Assembly: GCF_019355395.1 (NCBI RefSeq)
Contig: NZ_CP048829.1
Coordinates: 62,001 to 126,000, forward strand
Length of the DNA: 64,000 nucleotides
Direction of reading: 5' to 3'
Source of the DNA: Chordicoccus furentiruminis
GTDB lineage: Bacteria; Bacillota; Clostridia; Lachnospirales; Lachnospiraceae
Shown: in pieces, positions 9,202 through 18,149 of the stretch
Layout of the letters: each line of letters begins with the position of its first letter
How positions within the stretch are numbered: position 1 is the first letter of the stretch
Translations under genes and position numbers: made by a program
Notes under the pieces: generated by a model
Databases searched by the model: none
The model's input: only the letters and a program-made list of their open reading frames with translations
Told to the model about the DNA's origin: nothing

Positions 9202-9840
9202 ATGGGTTTTCTTGACAGGTTCCTTGGCGCGATCAAGCTGAATGATGACTTTGACGACGAGGACGAGGATGATTTCCTCGATGACGAGGATCCCGATGAC
9301 GAGGACTTCGACGAGGAGGACGAGCCCCCCGCAAGGACGAAGAGCCGGTTTTTCCGCCGCTTCGAGCCGGATGACGAAGAGACAGACGATTTTGCCGAGG
9401 ACAAAGCACCGGTGAGAAAACCGGTTCCGCCCCGTCAGAATCCGACTGCCAGAACGGTTCGGGAGGCAAGACCGATTCGCCGTGATGATCGGAAACAGCC
9501 GAAGAGCCGCTCCAAGGTGACACCGATCCGGCGAAAGAACAGCGAGCCCCAGATGGATGTCAATGTACTGCGTCCCTCATCCATGGAGGATACAAGAGAA
9601 ATCGCGGACGCACTGATGGACGGCAGCACGGTTGTTCTGAATCTGGAAGGAATGGATGTGGATATTGCCCAGCGGGTCATCGATTTCACATGCGGCGTCT
9701 GTTATTCCCTGCACGGCAATCTGCAGAAAGTTTCCGGCTTTATCTTCATTCTCACGCCGGAGAACGTGGATATCAGCGGCGACTACCAGAGCATCATTGA
9801 CGGCGCCTTCGATCTGCCCTCCATGAAGGCAGGCTACTGA
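9202..9840 (+). CDS. sepF: SepF cell-division protein
   Basis: SepF tethers FtsZ to the membrane and aligns its filaments. The N-terminus MGFLDRFLGAI is the expected amphipathic membrane-binding helix. It is followed by a very acidic linker (residues about 14-60, mostly Asp/Glu) and a basic linker. The conserved SepF domain occupies about 113-205, starting at DVNVLRPSSMEDTREIADAL. The 212-residue length exceeds Bacillus SepF (about 150) because of the linker. It lies 18 bp downstream of ylmE and is followed by a terminator at 9865-9903. Confidence 0.95.
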   Translation: MGFLDRFLGAIKLNDDFDDEDEDDFLDDEDPDDEDFDEEDEPPARTKSRFFRRFEPDDEETDDFAEDKAPVRKPVPPRQNPTARTVREARPIRRDDRKQPKSRSKVTPIRRKNSEPQMDVNVLRPSSMEDTREIADALMDGSTVVLNLEGMDVDIAQRVIDFTCGVCYSLHGNLQKVSGFIFILTPENVDISGDYQSIIDGAFDLPSMKAGY

Positions 9841-9864
9841 AAGACGCAGGACGAGAATACCGCA

Positions 9865-9903
9865 GCATCAGGATGAATCCCGTCCTGATGCTTTTCTTTT
9901 GTT
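9865..9903 (+). terminator. Intrinsic terminator after sepF
   Basis: Perfect 9-bp stem GCATCAGGA / TCCTGATGC with a 9-nt loop, followed directly by a T-rich tail (TTTTCTTTTG). It ends the ylmE-sepF transcript before aroB. Confidence 0.88.
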
Positions 9904-9957
9904 TCTCTGCCGCCCAGGCAGCGATTCCGGAATCACATACCCAGAAAGGATGGCGAC

Positions 9958-11028
9958 ATGACCGCTACCAATCCTGTTACTCAGCCTCTTTTTCACGATT
10001 CATTCAACGCACTGCCTGACGCGCTCCGGCCGTTTCCTTTTGCCGGGCACCGTGCCATGCTGGTCGGCGATACCCACACTCTGGCGCTGTTCGGCCAGGC
10101 GGTGCGGGAACGTCTCGAATCCGTCTTTTGCAAAGTGAGTGTCTACGAATTTGAAGCCGGAGAGGAGCACAAGACGCTCAATTCGGTGAAGGGCCTGCTG
10201 GCCGCGATGATTGACGGTCATTTCGACAGAAAAGACTGCATCGTTGCCCTCGGGGGCGGTGTGGTAGGAGACATGGGCGGCTTCGCCGCAGCCATTTACC
10301 TCCGGGGCATCCCTGTGGTTCAGATCCCGACAACCCTGCTGGCTCAGGTTGACTCCAGTATCGGAGGAAAAACCGGCGTTGATTTCGACGGTTACAAGAA
10401 CATGATCGGTGCGTTCCATATGCCGGCATGCATTTACACCAATGTATCCGTGCTGTCCGCCCTTCCCGACGACCAGTTCGCGTCCGGAATGGGAGAGGTC
10501 ATCAAAAGCGCGCTGCTCGGCGACGCCGCGCTTTACCGCTGGCTCCAGACTAACCGGGACGGCATCGCCGCCCGCGATCCCGCGCTGCTTCTTGAGATGA
10601 TCCGCCGCACCGCGGAGATCAAGGTGGAAATCGTGACAGAGGATCCTACAGAACAGGGACGGCGTGCTCTGCTCAATCTTGGTCATACCGTCGGTCATGC
10701 TGTCGAGAAGGCGTGCCGCTTCACCATGATGCACGGGGCATGTGTCGCGGTCGGGCTGGCCGCCGCCGCCTCAATGAGTATCTCCCGTGGCCTGATCCGT
10801 GAAGAGGACCGTACGGACATCATCCGCACGCTTCATGACTACGGGCTCCCTTCCTCCGTCAGCGGACTCCGGGCGGAAGACGTGCTCAGGATCACAAAAT
10901 CGGATAAAAAGATGTCCGACGGCCAGATCCGTTTTATTCTGCTCCGCAGTCCGGGCTCAGCATTCTACACGGACGATGTCACGGACGGCGAGCTGCTCGC
11001 AGGCATCCGTTCCGTCCTGACAGACTGA
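9958..11028 (+). CDS. aroB: 3-dehydroquinate synthase
   Basis: 356 residues, full length for AroB, which converts DAHP to 3-dehydroquinate in the shikimate pathway using NAD+ and a divalent metal. Visible signatures are the NAD-binding GGGVVGDMGGF (about residues 98-108), the PTTLLAQVDSSIGGKTG block, and the metal-binding LNLGHTVGHAVE with a following HG further on. No other aro gene is adjacent. A ribosome binding site (AAAGGATG) precedes the ATG. Confidence 0.95.
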   Translation: MTATNPVTQPLFHDSFNALPDALRPFPFAGHRAMLVGDTHTLALFGQAVRERLESVFCKVSVYEFEAGEEHKTLNSVKGLLAAMIDGHFDRKDCIVALGGGVVGDMGGFAAAIYLRGIPVVQIPTTLLAQVDSSIGGKTGVDFDGYKNMIGAFHMPACIYTNVSVLSALPDDQFASGMGEVIKSALLGDAALYRWLQTNRDGIAARDPALLLEMIRRTAEIKVEIVTEDPTEQGRRALLNLGHTVGHAVEKACRFTMMHGACVAVGLAAAASMSISRGLIREEDRTDIIRTLHDYGLPSSVSGLRAEDVLRITKSDKKMSDGQIRFILLRSPGSAFYTDDVTDGELLAGIRSVLTD

Positions 11029-11078
11029 CGGGAAAGAGAGTACTGCGCATCCCCGTCAGAAAGAGAGGAGACAGTTCT

Positions 11079-11609
11079 TTGAATCCGGAAACAACAAAGC
11101 ATCCCGGGCCGGCCGCGGGCCGTATCCTGCTGCACGATCTGATCCTGCTGATCCTTCTGATCTCGGCCGACCAGGTCACAAAATGGCTTGCCGTGCGTTT
11201 TCCCGGCCGGAACGGCGCGCTGGTTCTGATCCCGGGTGTTTTCGAGCTGCGCTATCTTGAGAACCGCGGTGCGGCCTTCGGCCTCTTCCAGAACGGTCAG
11301 ATCTTTTTTATTCTGCTCACCCTGATCGTTGCCGCCGCGGTCCTCAGGGTTTATCTGCGTCTTCCCGTCACGCGGCGCTACCGGGCGCTACGCGCCGTCT
11401 GCGTCGTTCTGACTGCCGGAGCCGCCGGCAATCTGATCGACCGGATCCTGTACGGATATGTCCGTGATTTCTTTTACATCGTTCTGATCCATTTTCCGAT
11501 CTTCAATGTGGCCGATATCTGTGTGACCGGATCCGCCGCAGCCGCGGTGATCCTGCTTTTCACTGTATATCGGAACGACGACTTCACATTTTTGAAAAAG
11601 GAGCGCTGA
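11079..11609 (+). CDS. lspA: Lipoprotein signal peptidase II
   Basis: 176-residue aspartic membrane protease that removes signal peptides from diacylglyceryl-modified prolipoproteins. Four hydrophobic segments are visible. The two catalytic aspartates sit in GNLIDRILYGYVRDFF and FNVADICV. The start is TTG at 11079, chosen because GAGAGGAG at 11063-11070 is correctly spaced and no better ATG exists. One predicted substrate in this window is the lipoprotein ending at 37131. The next gene follows after a single base. Confidence 0.94.
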   Translation: MNPETTKHPGPAAGRILLHDLILLILLISADQVTKWLAVRFPGRNGALVLIPGVFELRYLENRGAAFGLFQNGQIFFILLTLIVAAAVLRVYLRLPVTRRYRALRAVCVVLTAGAAGNLIDRILYGYVRDFFYIVLIHFPIFNVADICVTGSAAAAVILLFTVYRNDDFTFLKKER

Positions 11610-11610
11610 T

Positions 11611-12540
11611 ATGCCGCAGGAACGCATGCTGACCGTGACCGGAGAGGAGGAAGGGATCCGTGCCGACCGCTATCTGGCCGGACATCTACCGGAATTATCC
11701 CGTTCCTACATCCAGCAGCTGATCTCTGACGGCCGGGTGACTTCGGGCGGACGAAAGATCAAGGCGAGCCGGCCGGTGGCAGCAGGAGAGATGCTGCATC
11801 TTCTGATCCCTGATCCGGTTGTGCCGGATATCCGGCCTGAGCCCATGGAACTCCATATTCTCTATGAAGATGAGGATATTCTGATCGTAGACAAACCGAA
11901 GGGACTCACCGTCCATCCGGCTCCCGGCCATTGGAGCGGCACGCTGGTAAACGGGCTGCTGGCTCACTGCGGTTCTGAGCTTTCCGGAATCAACGGTGTC
12001 CTCCGTCCGGGTATCGTCCATCGCATAGACATGAACACCAGCGGTGTGCTCGTCGTCTGCAAGACGGACTCGGCACACCGCTGCATCGCGGAGCAGCTCC
12101 GCGTTCATTCCATCACCCGGCTTTATCGCGGCGTGGTGATCGGCAATCTGCCTGACGATGAGGGCACCGTGACGGGTGCGATCGGCCGAAGCCCGAAAGA
12201 CCGAAAAAAAATGGCCGTGGTCCGCGAAGGCGGCAAGCCGGCCGTCACGCACTATCGCGTATTGGAACGCTTCGGCTCTTACACCAGCTGCGAGTTTCGC
12301 CTCGAGACAGGCCGGACTCACCAGATCCGCGTCCATATGGCTTCGATCGGCCATCCTCTGCTTGGAGATGATGTTTACGGACCGTTCCGCTGCTCTTTCC
12401 GTCTGAACGGACAGACACTGCATGCCATGGTTCTGGGGTTCCGTCACCCGCGCACCGGTCAGTACATGGAGTGGACCGCACCGCTTCCGCCGTACTTCGC
12501 GGAGCTTCTTGAAACGCTCCGGAGTCAGTCAAGTTCCTGA
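11611..12540 (+). CDS. RluD-type 23S rRNA pseudouridine synthase
   Basis: 309-residue RluA/RluD family pseudouridine synthase. An N-terminal S4 RNA-binding domain (about residues 12-70) precedes the catalytic domain, with the catalytic aspartate in HRIDMNTSG and the ligand-binding GRTHQIRVH motif. Coupling to lspA (one base apart, ribosome binding site AAAGGAG inside the lspA end) is a very common Firmicutes arrangement, with this gene equivalent to Bacillus ylyB. The exact target uridines cannot be read from sequence. It converges with the pilus operon, only 28 bp separating the stops. Confidence 0.92.
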   Translation: MPQERMLTVTGEEEGIRADRYLAGHLPELSRSYIQQLISDGRVTSGGRKIKASRPVAAGEMLHLLIPDPVVPDIRPEPMELHILYEDEDILIVDKPKGLTVHPAPGHWSGTLVNGLLAHCGSELSGINGVLRPGIVHRIDMNTSGVLVVCKTDSAHRCIAEQLRVHSITRLYRGVVIGNLPDDEGTVTGAIGRSPKDRKKMAVVREGGKPAVTHYRVLERFGSYTSCEFRLETGRTHQIRVHMASIGHPLLGDDVYGPFRCSFRLNGQTLHAMVLGFRHPRTGQYMEWTAPLPPYFAELLETLRSQSSS

Positions 12541-12568
12541 TCCCGGAGCATACGCTTCAGTCAGGAGT

Positions 12569-15500
12569 TCAGCCGTACCCGCCGTGCCTCCGGCAGATCG
12601 GCGCGCCGACGGCCGCACCGAAGCAGAGCAGGAGAAGAGCAGGCCAGCAGGTTTCCTTCACGCCCGTCGGGACAATCCCCTCGCGGGTATTGGTATAGCA
12701 GACAGTCGTGTCCTGAAGCAGCACCCCCTTATCCGTCCGTTCTTTTTCATCCGTTTCGGCTCCGGAGGAGTCTTCAATCGTCACCTGATAGCCGGATGCC
12801 TCCTCTGTGATCCGATAGGCGCATCCCTCCGGAAGACCGTCAAAGCGGATCGACTGGCCGCCCTGAAGGAAGAAGACAGAAGCGGCCTTTCCGTCCGCGT
12901 CCGCCGTGACGGAAAGAGGGTTGTGCCGTTTCTCCTGCAAAGGCAGCTGCTCGTCCGCGTTTCCGAGATCAACCGCCACGGCCGAGCCGGCAGTCAGTCC
13001 TTCAAACACAGCCGAGAACGAAAAGTACCGGTTTCTCGATGCCTGATTTCCACGAACTTCCTTTCTGACGGTCAGACTGTGAGGCCGGTCTTTCCGATCC
13101 ACCATGGTCAGAACAGCCTCCTCTGATTCCGGATCCTTCCCGTTCACAAGCAGCCTTCCATTCCGGGTGCTCACTTCGAATACGAGATCGGGTGCGGCTG
13201 AGTATCCATCCGGCGCAGACAGCTCCGTCAGACGATATGTCCCTTCCCGAAGCGGAACCGGAAGATAGACCCTGTGAAGATCGGCCAGCCGGCGGCCCGT
13301 CTTGGAACCGTTCCGGTACTCCGCGTGCGTCGTCGTGGTCCATGTGTCCACTGTCTCTCCGTCCGGTCCCACAACCCGCAGCACCGCACCTGCGATCCCG
13401 AATCCGTCCGGATCCGTCTTGGCCGCCCGAATGGGCGGAAGATCGAGATGATTGCTGAAAATCACTTCCGTGCTGCCGCTCCTTTCGTCCAGCGTCTTTG
13501 GTCCGGTTGAAAGCGGAAGACCTTTTCCGGCCGTACCCTGACGGCCCTCCATCTCATACGACGGGTCCTCCGGGCGAATCGCGTAGGAGGCCGTGTATTC
13601 TTCCGGTGTCTGCTCCGTCACCTCGTACGAGCAGCCGGACGGAAGATTCCGAATCGTCAGAGCGCCGCCCGCCGTAAGCGTGAAGTCCGACTGTGCACAG
13701 CCGCTGCCGTCGGCCCTGAGCACCACCGTTCCGTCATCCGCCGGATACGAGCTCCCGGCCGCAAGTCCTTCAAGACGAAGCCCGAACGAAAACCGGTCTG
13801 TGAGCCGGCAGCTCCCGTCCGCTGTTTTCCTGACCGTAAGAAGATAAGGTCCGTCCGGAATAAGCTGAAAGCTCACATCCGCCTTTCCCAGAGAACCGTG
13901 ACCTCCGACCAGACGTCTCCGGAACGTACCGTCCAGCAGAATCAGATTCTGCCCCCCGCCGGATACCTGGTAGGTCAGCTGAAAGCTGTCAGGCACCTCA
14001 TCCGCCGTGACGGCGGCCAGTTCCCCTGCCGTTCCGCTGAGTTTCACAGACGGCTCCGGGTTCGTGTAATACCACACGCAGGTCTGCAGAATCTCCGCCG
14101 CACCCTCGGCGGAAAGCTGATCACGAAGAGCAAAGGAATGATCGTCGTAGTACATGTACCAGATCATGGCCCGCAGCTTGTCTTCAAGCGCCTTTCCCTC
14201 GAGAAGCGGCGCTCCGGTCCCCGCGTAGGATTCCCCGATATAGAGCTCATCGAAATCAGTCGTCACGCTTCCCGGCGGAAGCGTACGCCCGTAACCGTAT
14301 CCGGTCCGGTTGAGACAGATCTTCCCGCCTCCGATCCTTTTTGCGAACGATTCCTCAAAGAAATGCTCTCCGTCGGATTCCTTCTGCTCTGTGATCGTGA
14401 TGGTCCGTTCCCTTTCCTTTGTCTGATAGCCATCCGGAATGCCGGTCATCTGAACAATATAGGTCCCCGGACCGAGAAATGTGCTGCAGCCGTCTTCCCA
14501 GCGGAATTCGGGAATCAGGACTTCCCCGCTTTCATCCAGTACGCGTAAACGGACTCCTTCCGGAACAGCTCCGCCGCTGCATGTAACGGAAACGGCCACA
14601 TTGTCCTCCGCAGTCCCGTACAGCGTCCTCTGCCGGTCGGGAAGAACCGTCCATGTCGTCTGATCGGTCCGGTCGTACATCTGAACCGGCAGAATCCCCA
14701 TCCGGTTGTTTACGCTGTCTTTCGGCGTCACCAGTTTCTGGAACCGGCACTTGTCAAAGATGCCGTCCATCGCTTTTACCTTCTCCACGGAGAAGGAGGA
14801 AAGATCAAGCGTGCGGAGGGAGTAGCACATCGCGAACATGCTCTTCATCAGCGTCACGTTTCCGGTATCGAAGGAGCTCAGGTCGAGCTCCCGGACGTGA
14901 CTCCCGGAAAACATCATGGACATATCGTTCACCGCGGATGTGTCAAAATTCCGCAGATCCAGCTTCTTCATGCCGGAATCGCAGAACATATATGTCATGT
15001 CCTTCGCACCGGATGTGACAAAGGAACTGAGATCCAGTGACTCCAGCTCCTCACAGTAGGCAAACATCAGCCGGAAAGACGTGCCGCGGGAGGTATTGAA
15101 GCGGCTCACGTCCAGCGCCTTCACCTTGCCGAGATCGGTGAACATCGCGCTGAAATCCGTGGCGGCCGAAGTGTCGAAACCGCTCACATCCAGCGCCGTG
15201 ATCTCCCGGCAGGACGCGAACATGCCGCTGAAGCTGATTCCTTTCGAAGTGTCAAACCGACTCACATCCAGCTCCTTCACGGCCGTGCATTCGTTGAACA
15301 TATCGGCAAAGGACGTCACGCCTGACGTATCAAAGCCGCTCACATCCAGCCGGTCAACCTGCCGATCGGACATGAACATCCCCTCCATCCCGGTCACCCC
15401 GGATGTATCGAACCCGGAAACATCAAGATGCTTCAGCTTGGGACAGTAGCAGAACATCTGATTCATGCTCGTCGCTTCGGATGTGTCCAGACCGCGGACA

Positions 15501-16282
15501 TCAAGCTCCGTGCAGACGGGAAGGACGCTGAACATCCGGTCGCAGTTTCCCACTGCCTTCACCCCGGACCCGATTCTGATCGCGGTGACCGGCTCGCATC
15601 TCTCGAACACATTTCCGGAAAGCCGGACCCTGAAAAGGCGGCCTTCGTGAAGATATTCCGCCGGTACCGTGACCTCCGTCCCGGATCCGACAAAGCGCGT
15701 GAGCGTCAGCATACCCGCCTTCTCATCGATCTCATACCGGAAATTCATCAGCAGATCCATGTCGTCGGCCGCAGCCTCTGCGGCCGATTCCATACCGGAG
15801 TCCGATGTTCCCGCTGTTCCGTCTCCGGATGCCGGAGCCTCTTCTACAGGACGTACAGAGGGAAACGCGGAGGAGGCGGGGCCGTTCGTTCCCGCCGGCT
15901 TCACGGCGGATTCTGCATCCCCGTCCCCGAACCTCTCTGCCGTTTCGCCCGCGGCCGCCTCCGGAGAGAAGATGTCGTCCTCCGTGTCACCATCTGAACG
16001 AGGTGTTCCGCTCTCCGAAGACACGGACGAAGCCGGAAGGGCCGCCACGCTCTCTGACGGTGCTGACGAAACCGAACAAACCGCTCCGTTTTCGGCTGTC
16101 CCTTCCTCCCCGGACAAAACGGTTTCCGTTTCAGGCGGAGCCGCCTGATCTTCCCGCACGGAATCGGCTTCCGGAGCCGTCCCCTCCGGAACAGCCGCAA
16201 GGGAACAGACAACCTGTGCGGCCCAGATGAGGGCAAACAGCACAGCTGCCGCACCCTTACGGGCTGCATGCCTTTTTCTCAT
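12569..16282 (-). CDS. Pilus tip adhesin: DUF285 leucine-rich repeats plus predicted thioester domain
   Basis: 1237-residue sortase-anchored protein, last gene of the pilus operon. Order seen: signal peptide (1-29); Ser/Glu-rich linker (30-175); about ten repeats of 25-26 residues with the core LDVSGFDTS...MF (about 258-515), typical of BspA-like DUF285 repeats; and a predicted thioester domain with Cys656 in ICLNRT and Gln733 in LQTCVWYYT, which fits the TQ-x-A-x-W thioester signature. Then come two DUF7601-like pilin domains (about 811-945 and 1068-1200) around a SpaA/Cna_B domain (about 948-1060), the sorting motif IVPTG at 1203-1207, a hydrophobic segment and a basic tail. Its ATG overlaps the upstream stop by 4 bp. 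A Cpa-like tip role is inferred from domains and context. Confidence 0.85.
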   Translation of the reverse strand: MRKRHAARKGAAAVLFALIWAAQVVCSLAAVPEGTAPEADSVREDQAAPPETETVLSGEEGTAENGAVCSVSSAPSESVAALPASSVSSESGTPRSDGDTEDDIFSPEAAAGETAERFGDGDAESAVKPAGTNGPASSAFPSVRPVEEAPASGDGTAGTSDSGMESAAEAAADDMDLLMNFRYEIDEKAGMLTLTRFVGSGTEVTVPAEYLHEGRLFRVRLSGNVFERCEPVTAIRIGSGVKAVGNCDRMFSVLPVCTELDVRGLDTSEATSMNQMFCYCPKLKHLDVSGFDTSGVTGMEGMFMSDRQVDRLDVSGFDTSGVTSFADMFNECTAVKELDVSRFDTSKGISFSGMFASCREITALDVSGFDTSAATDFSAMFTDLGKVKALDVSRFNTSRGTSFRLMFAYCEELESLDLSSFVTSGAKDMTYMFCDSGMKKLDLRNFDTSAVNDMSMMFSGSHVRELDLSSFDTGNVTLMKSMFAMCYSLRTLDLSSFSVEKVKAMDGIFDKCRFQKLVTPKDSVNNRMGILPVQMYDRTDQTTWTVLPDRQRTLYGTAEDNVAVSVTCSGGAVPEGVRLRVLDESGEVLIPEFRWEDGCSTFLGPGTYIVQMTGIPDGYQTKERERTITITEQKESDGEHFFEESFAKRIGGGKICLNRTGYGYGRTLPPGSVTTDFDELYIGESYAGTGAPLLEGKALEDKLRAMIWYMYYDDHSFALRDQLSAEGAAEILQTCVWYYTNPEPSVKLSGTAGELAAVTADEVPDSFQLTYQVSGGGQNLILLDGTFRRRLVGGHGSLGKADVSFQLIPDGPYLLTVRKTADGSCRLTDRFSFGLRLEGLAAGSSYPADDGTVVLRADGSGCAQSDFTLTAGGALTIRNLPSGCSYEVTEQTPEEYTASYAIRPEDPSYEMEGRQGTAGKGLPLSTGPKTLDERSGSTEVIFSNHLDLPPIRAAKTDPDGFGIAGAVLRVVGPDGETVDTWTTTTHAEYRNGSKTGRRLADLHRVYLPVPLREGTYRLTELSAPDGYSAAPDLVFEVSTRNGRLLVNGKDPESEEAVLTMVDRKDRPHSLTVRKEVRGNQASRNRYFSFSAVFEGLTAGSAVAVDLGNADEQLPLQEKRHNPLSVTADADGKAASVFFLQGGQSIRFDGLPEGCAYRITEEASGYQVTIEDSSGAETDEKERTDKGVLLQDTTVCYTNTREGIVPTGVKETCWPALLLLCFGAAVGAPICRRHGGYG

Positions 16283-16836
16283 ACTTTTTCACCTCTTTTC
16301 TTAAAAAGCAGCATCCTGACCGCACAGAGGGCCGAAAGAAGAAAAGCTCCCAGCCAGAGCACAGCGTCCGACCGGTCCCCGGTCCGGATGCCTCCGCCGC
16401 CCGAACGGATCCCTCCGGACACGCCTCTCCGGCCGGACAAAGAATCTGTCTTTTTCTTTCCTCCGAACCGGATGCACTCCACTTTCTCCTTCGTATTGCC
16501 ACGTTCAATGACGACGGTCCCCTCGAGGCGTCCGTCAGATTCGCTGACGACGCAGACTTGAACGTGGAACAGCGTGTCGGGAAAGGACGGATTCGTCACC
16601 GTATAGCGATAGGTGCCGGGCACTGTGTACGTCAGGTGGAAGCCGTCCTTCTTCCGTACCGCCTGGCCGGCGCTGATCCGGACTTCGCCCGCATCCGAGC
16701 AGACCGGAATAAGGATCCTGACGGAAGGCTCAGCGCCCGCCCTCGTCCTTCTGGAGGAAAGCAGCAGAAGAAGCAGAAGACTCCCGATCAGCCGGAAAGA
16801 CCTCCGCCATTGTTTTGTCACTTGCGTTTCAACCAT
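16279..16836 (-). CDS. Small FctB-like minor pilin with degenerate sorting signal
   Basis: 185 residues: signal peptide (about 1-34), one small beta domain (about 36-125) containing GTYRYTV, which resembles the pilin isopeptide fold, then a Gly/Arg-rich stretch, a C-terminal hydrophobic segment (about 158-178) and a basic tail. The position of the sorting motif reads IRTGD (150-154), with no proline, so it is either a divergent sortase signal or a plain membrane anchor. Size and place beside the sortase suggest the basal FctB-type subunit that links a pilus to the wall. Ribosome binding site GGGAGGTG is strong. Function is inferred from context; the domain match is weak. Confidence 0.6.
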   Translation of the reverse strand: MVETQVTKQWRRSFRLIGSLLLLLLLSSRRTRAGAEPSVRILIPVCSDAGEVRISAGQAVRKKDGFHLTYTVPGTYRYTVTNPSFPDTLFHVQVCVVSESDGRLEGTVVIERGNTKEKVECIRFGGKKKTDSLSGRRGVSGGIRSGGGGIRTGDRSDAVLWLGAFLLSALCAVRMLLFKKRGEKV

Positions 16837-16886
16837 TGATTCACCTCCCTTTTCGAAAAGCGCGGGCTGTGTCCGCTCCGCCCGAT

Positions 16887-17606
16887 TCAGCCCGATGCCG
16901 CTTTTCCTTCCTCCATCAGCGTTCCGGCAAGCAGCAGTCTCCGTGATGATCCTGCGTTGACGCAGGTGGACAGAGCGATCAGAGGCAGATTCGGCTCATA
17001 TGAAAACGTAAAAATCGAACGGGACTGAAAAAAGGCCCGCACGGCCGCAGGATCCGTATCCTCCACCGAAAACAGCGTCCGGCAGTCCGCCTCCGCCTCG
17101 GCCACCGCGAAAAACCGGATCCTGAAAACCCGATTCCCGGCGGTAAGCGTTCCGTCCCGGTGCCCGCTGAAATAGTCCTTTGCCCGATAGCGGTCAAGCG
17201 CGCCGAACATCCGTCCCATCTCCATATGATGTCCGTAGATCAGACTGTAGCCGTCCGAGAAGTCGGATGAATTGGCCGCGTCAAGAAAGATGGATCCGGC
17301 GAGGGAATAACGGCCATACGGATCCCGATTCAGATAAGTCCGGTTGTCGGGCCCCTGCATCACGGGAAAATCGATCTGCGTATCCTTCACGGTCAGCCAG
17401 CCCACGCTGCCCGGCAGCGCTTCCGCCGGAGGGACGGAGGAATCCTTCGCAGAGCGAGCCTGCCTGAGACCCGGCTGTGCGGCCGACTCCCAGATTCTGA
17501 CAGAGTCAAAGACACTGAAGGCCGACAGCAGAAAGACCAGCAGAAGAGCCAGCATCGCCGCATCGTCAAGAATCCGGAACGCCATTGTGATCATCCGTTG
17601 TCTCAT
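16887..17606 (-). CDS. Class B sortase, pilus-assembly type
   Basis: 239 residues with an N-terminal membrane anchor (about 10-36) and a sortase domain. Catalytic residues are visible: His126 in YGHHM, Cys215 in LSTC and Arg223 in SSRRLL. The LSTC form and YGHHM place it with class B sortases. Class B enzymes act as pilus polymerases in streptococcal FCT loci, where they use VPTG-like signals; the adjacent pilin and adhesin end in LIPTG and IVPTG. The ATG follows the TAG stop of the SipA-like gene with no gap, implying coupled translation. It probably forms the isopeptide bonds between pilins at the outer membrane face. Confidence 0.9.
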   Translation of the reverse strand: MRQRMITMAFRILDDAAMLALLLVFLLSAFSVFDSVRIWESAAQPGLRQARSAKDSSVPPAEALPGSVGWLTVKDTQIDFPVMQGPDNRTYLNRDPYGRYSLAGSIFLDAANSSDFSDGYSLIYGHHMEMGRMFGALDRYRAKDYFSGHRDGTLTAGNRVFRIRFFAVAEAEADCRTLFSVEDTDPAAVRAFFQSRSIFTFSYEPNLPLIALSTCVNAGSSRRLLLAGTLMEEGKAASG

Positions 17607-18149
17607 CTAAAACCCCCGTCTCCGGAGCAGGTATACAAGCCTCCCCGCAGTCTCACCGGCGGATATTTTTCTCAGTACAGGTGCTTCTCCTTCGGATCCG
17701 GATATGACCAGCAGCTCGCCATCTCGGATTCTCCCCTCTGCCGCACAGTCCGGCGCGCCGTCGAGGGAAACCGCTTCCGCCCAGCAGTCCGAGAGCGCCT
17801 GACCATTGACGGTATAACGTCCCTCCGCGTCCCCGCCGGTCAGATCGCCGGCGGCGGCCACGGCACGCCCGATCCCGAGCGATCCGTCTTTTCCTCTCAT
17901 GAGAATGATGTCGCCCGCGCGTACCTTGCCGCCGCGCAGAAACAGACAGAGATCACCGTCCCGAACGGATGGCTGCATCGCCATCCCTTCCATCCGGACC
18001 GGCCGGAAGCAGAGAAAACACACAATGAGCACCAGTGCGGAAAAAAGCCGGCGCAGGATGAGCACGAGGGGCCGCCTTCTTCCCGGACCTTCACATGCTC
18101 CGTTTCGTTTCCGTCTCTTCCCGGCCGGCTCACCGTCAGCGGATTTCAT
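17607..18149 (-). CDS. SipA-like signal-peptidase homologue lacking catalytic Ser and Lys
   Basis: 180-residue S26 (type I signal peptidase) homologue with a basic N-terminus and a single membrane segment (about 28-48). The catalytic box reads GMAMQPSV, so Ala57 stands where the nucleophile serine of the SMxP motif should be. The lysine box reads GIGRAVAAAGD, so Gly94 stands where the general-base lysine should be. Both dyad residues are therefore gone while the surrounding fold motifs remain. Streptococcus pyogenes SipA shows the same kind of loss and is needed for pilus polymerisation. The gene overlaps the pilin by 14 bp. A chaperone-like assembly role is inferred. Confidence 0.85.
   Translation of the reverse strand: MKSADGEPAGKRRKRNGACEGPGRRRPLVLILRRLFSALVLIVCFLCFRPVRMEGMAMQPSVRDGDLCLFLRGGKVRAGDIILMRGKDGSLGIGRAVAAAGDLTGGDAEGRYTVNGQALSDCWAEAVSLDGAPDCAAEGRIRDGELLVISGSEGEAPVLRKISAGETAGRLVYLLRRRGF

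Noticed and set aside
17607-18149. Active type I signal peptidase
   Set aside because: Both catalytic positions are replaced (Ala57, Gly94), so proteolysis is not expected.
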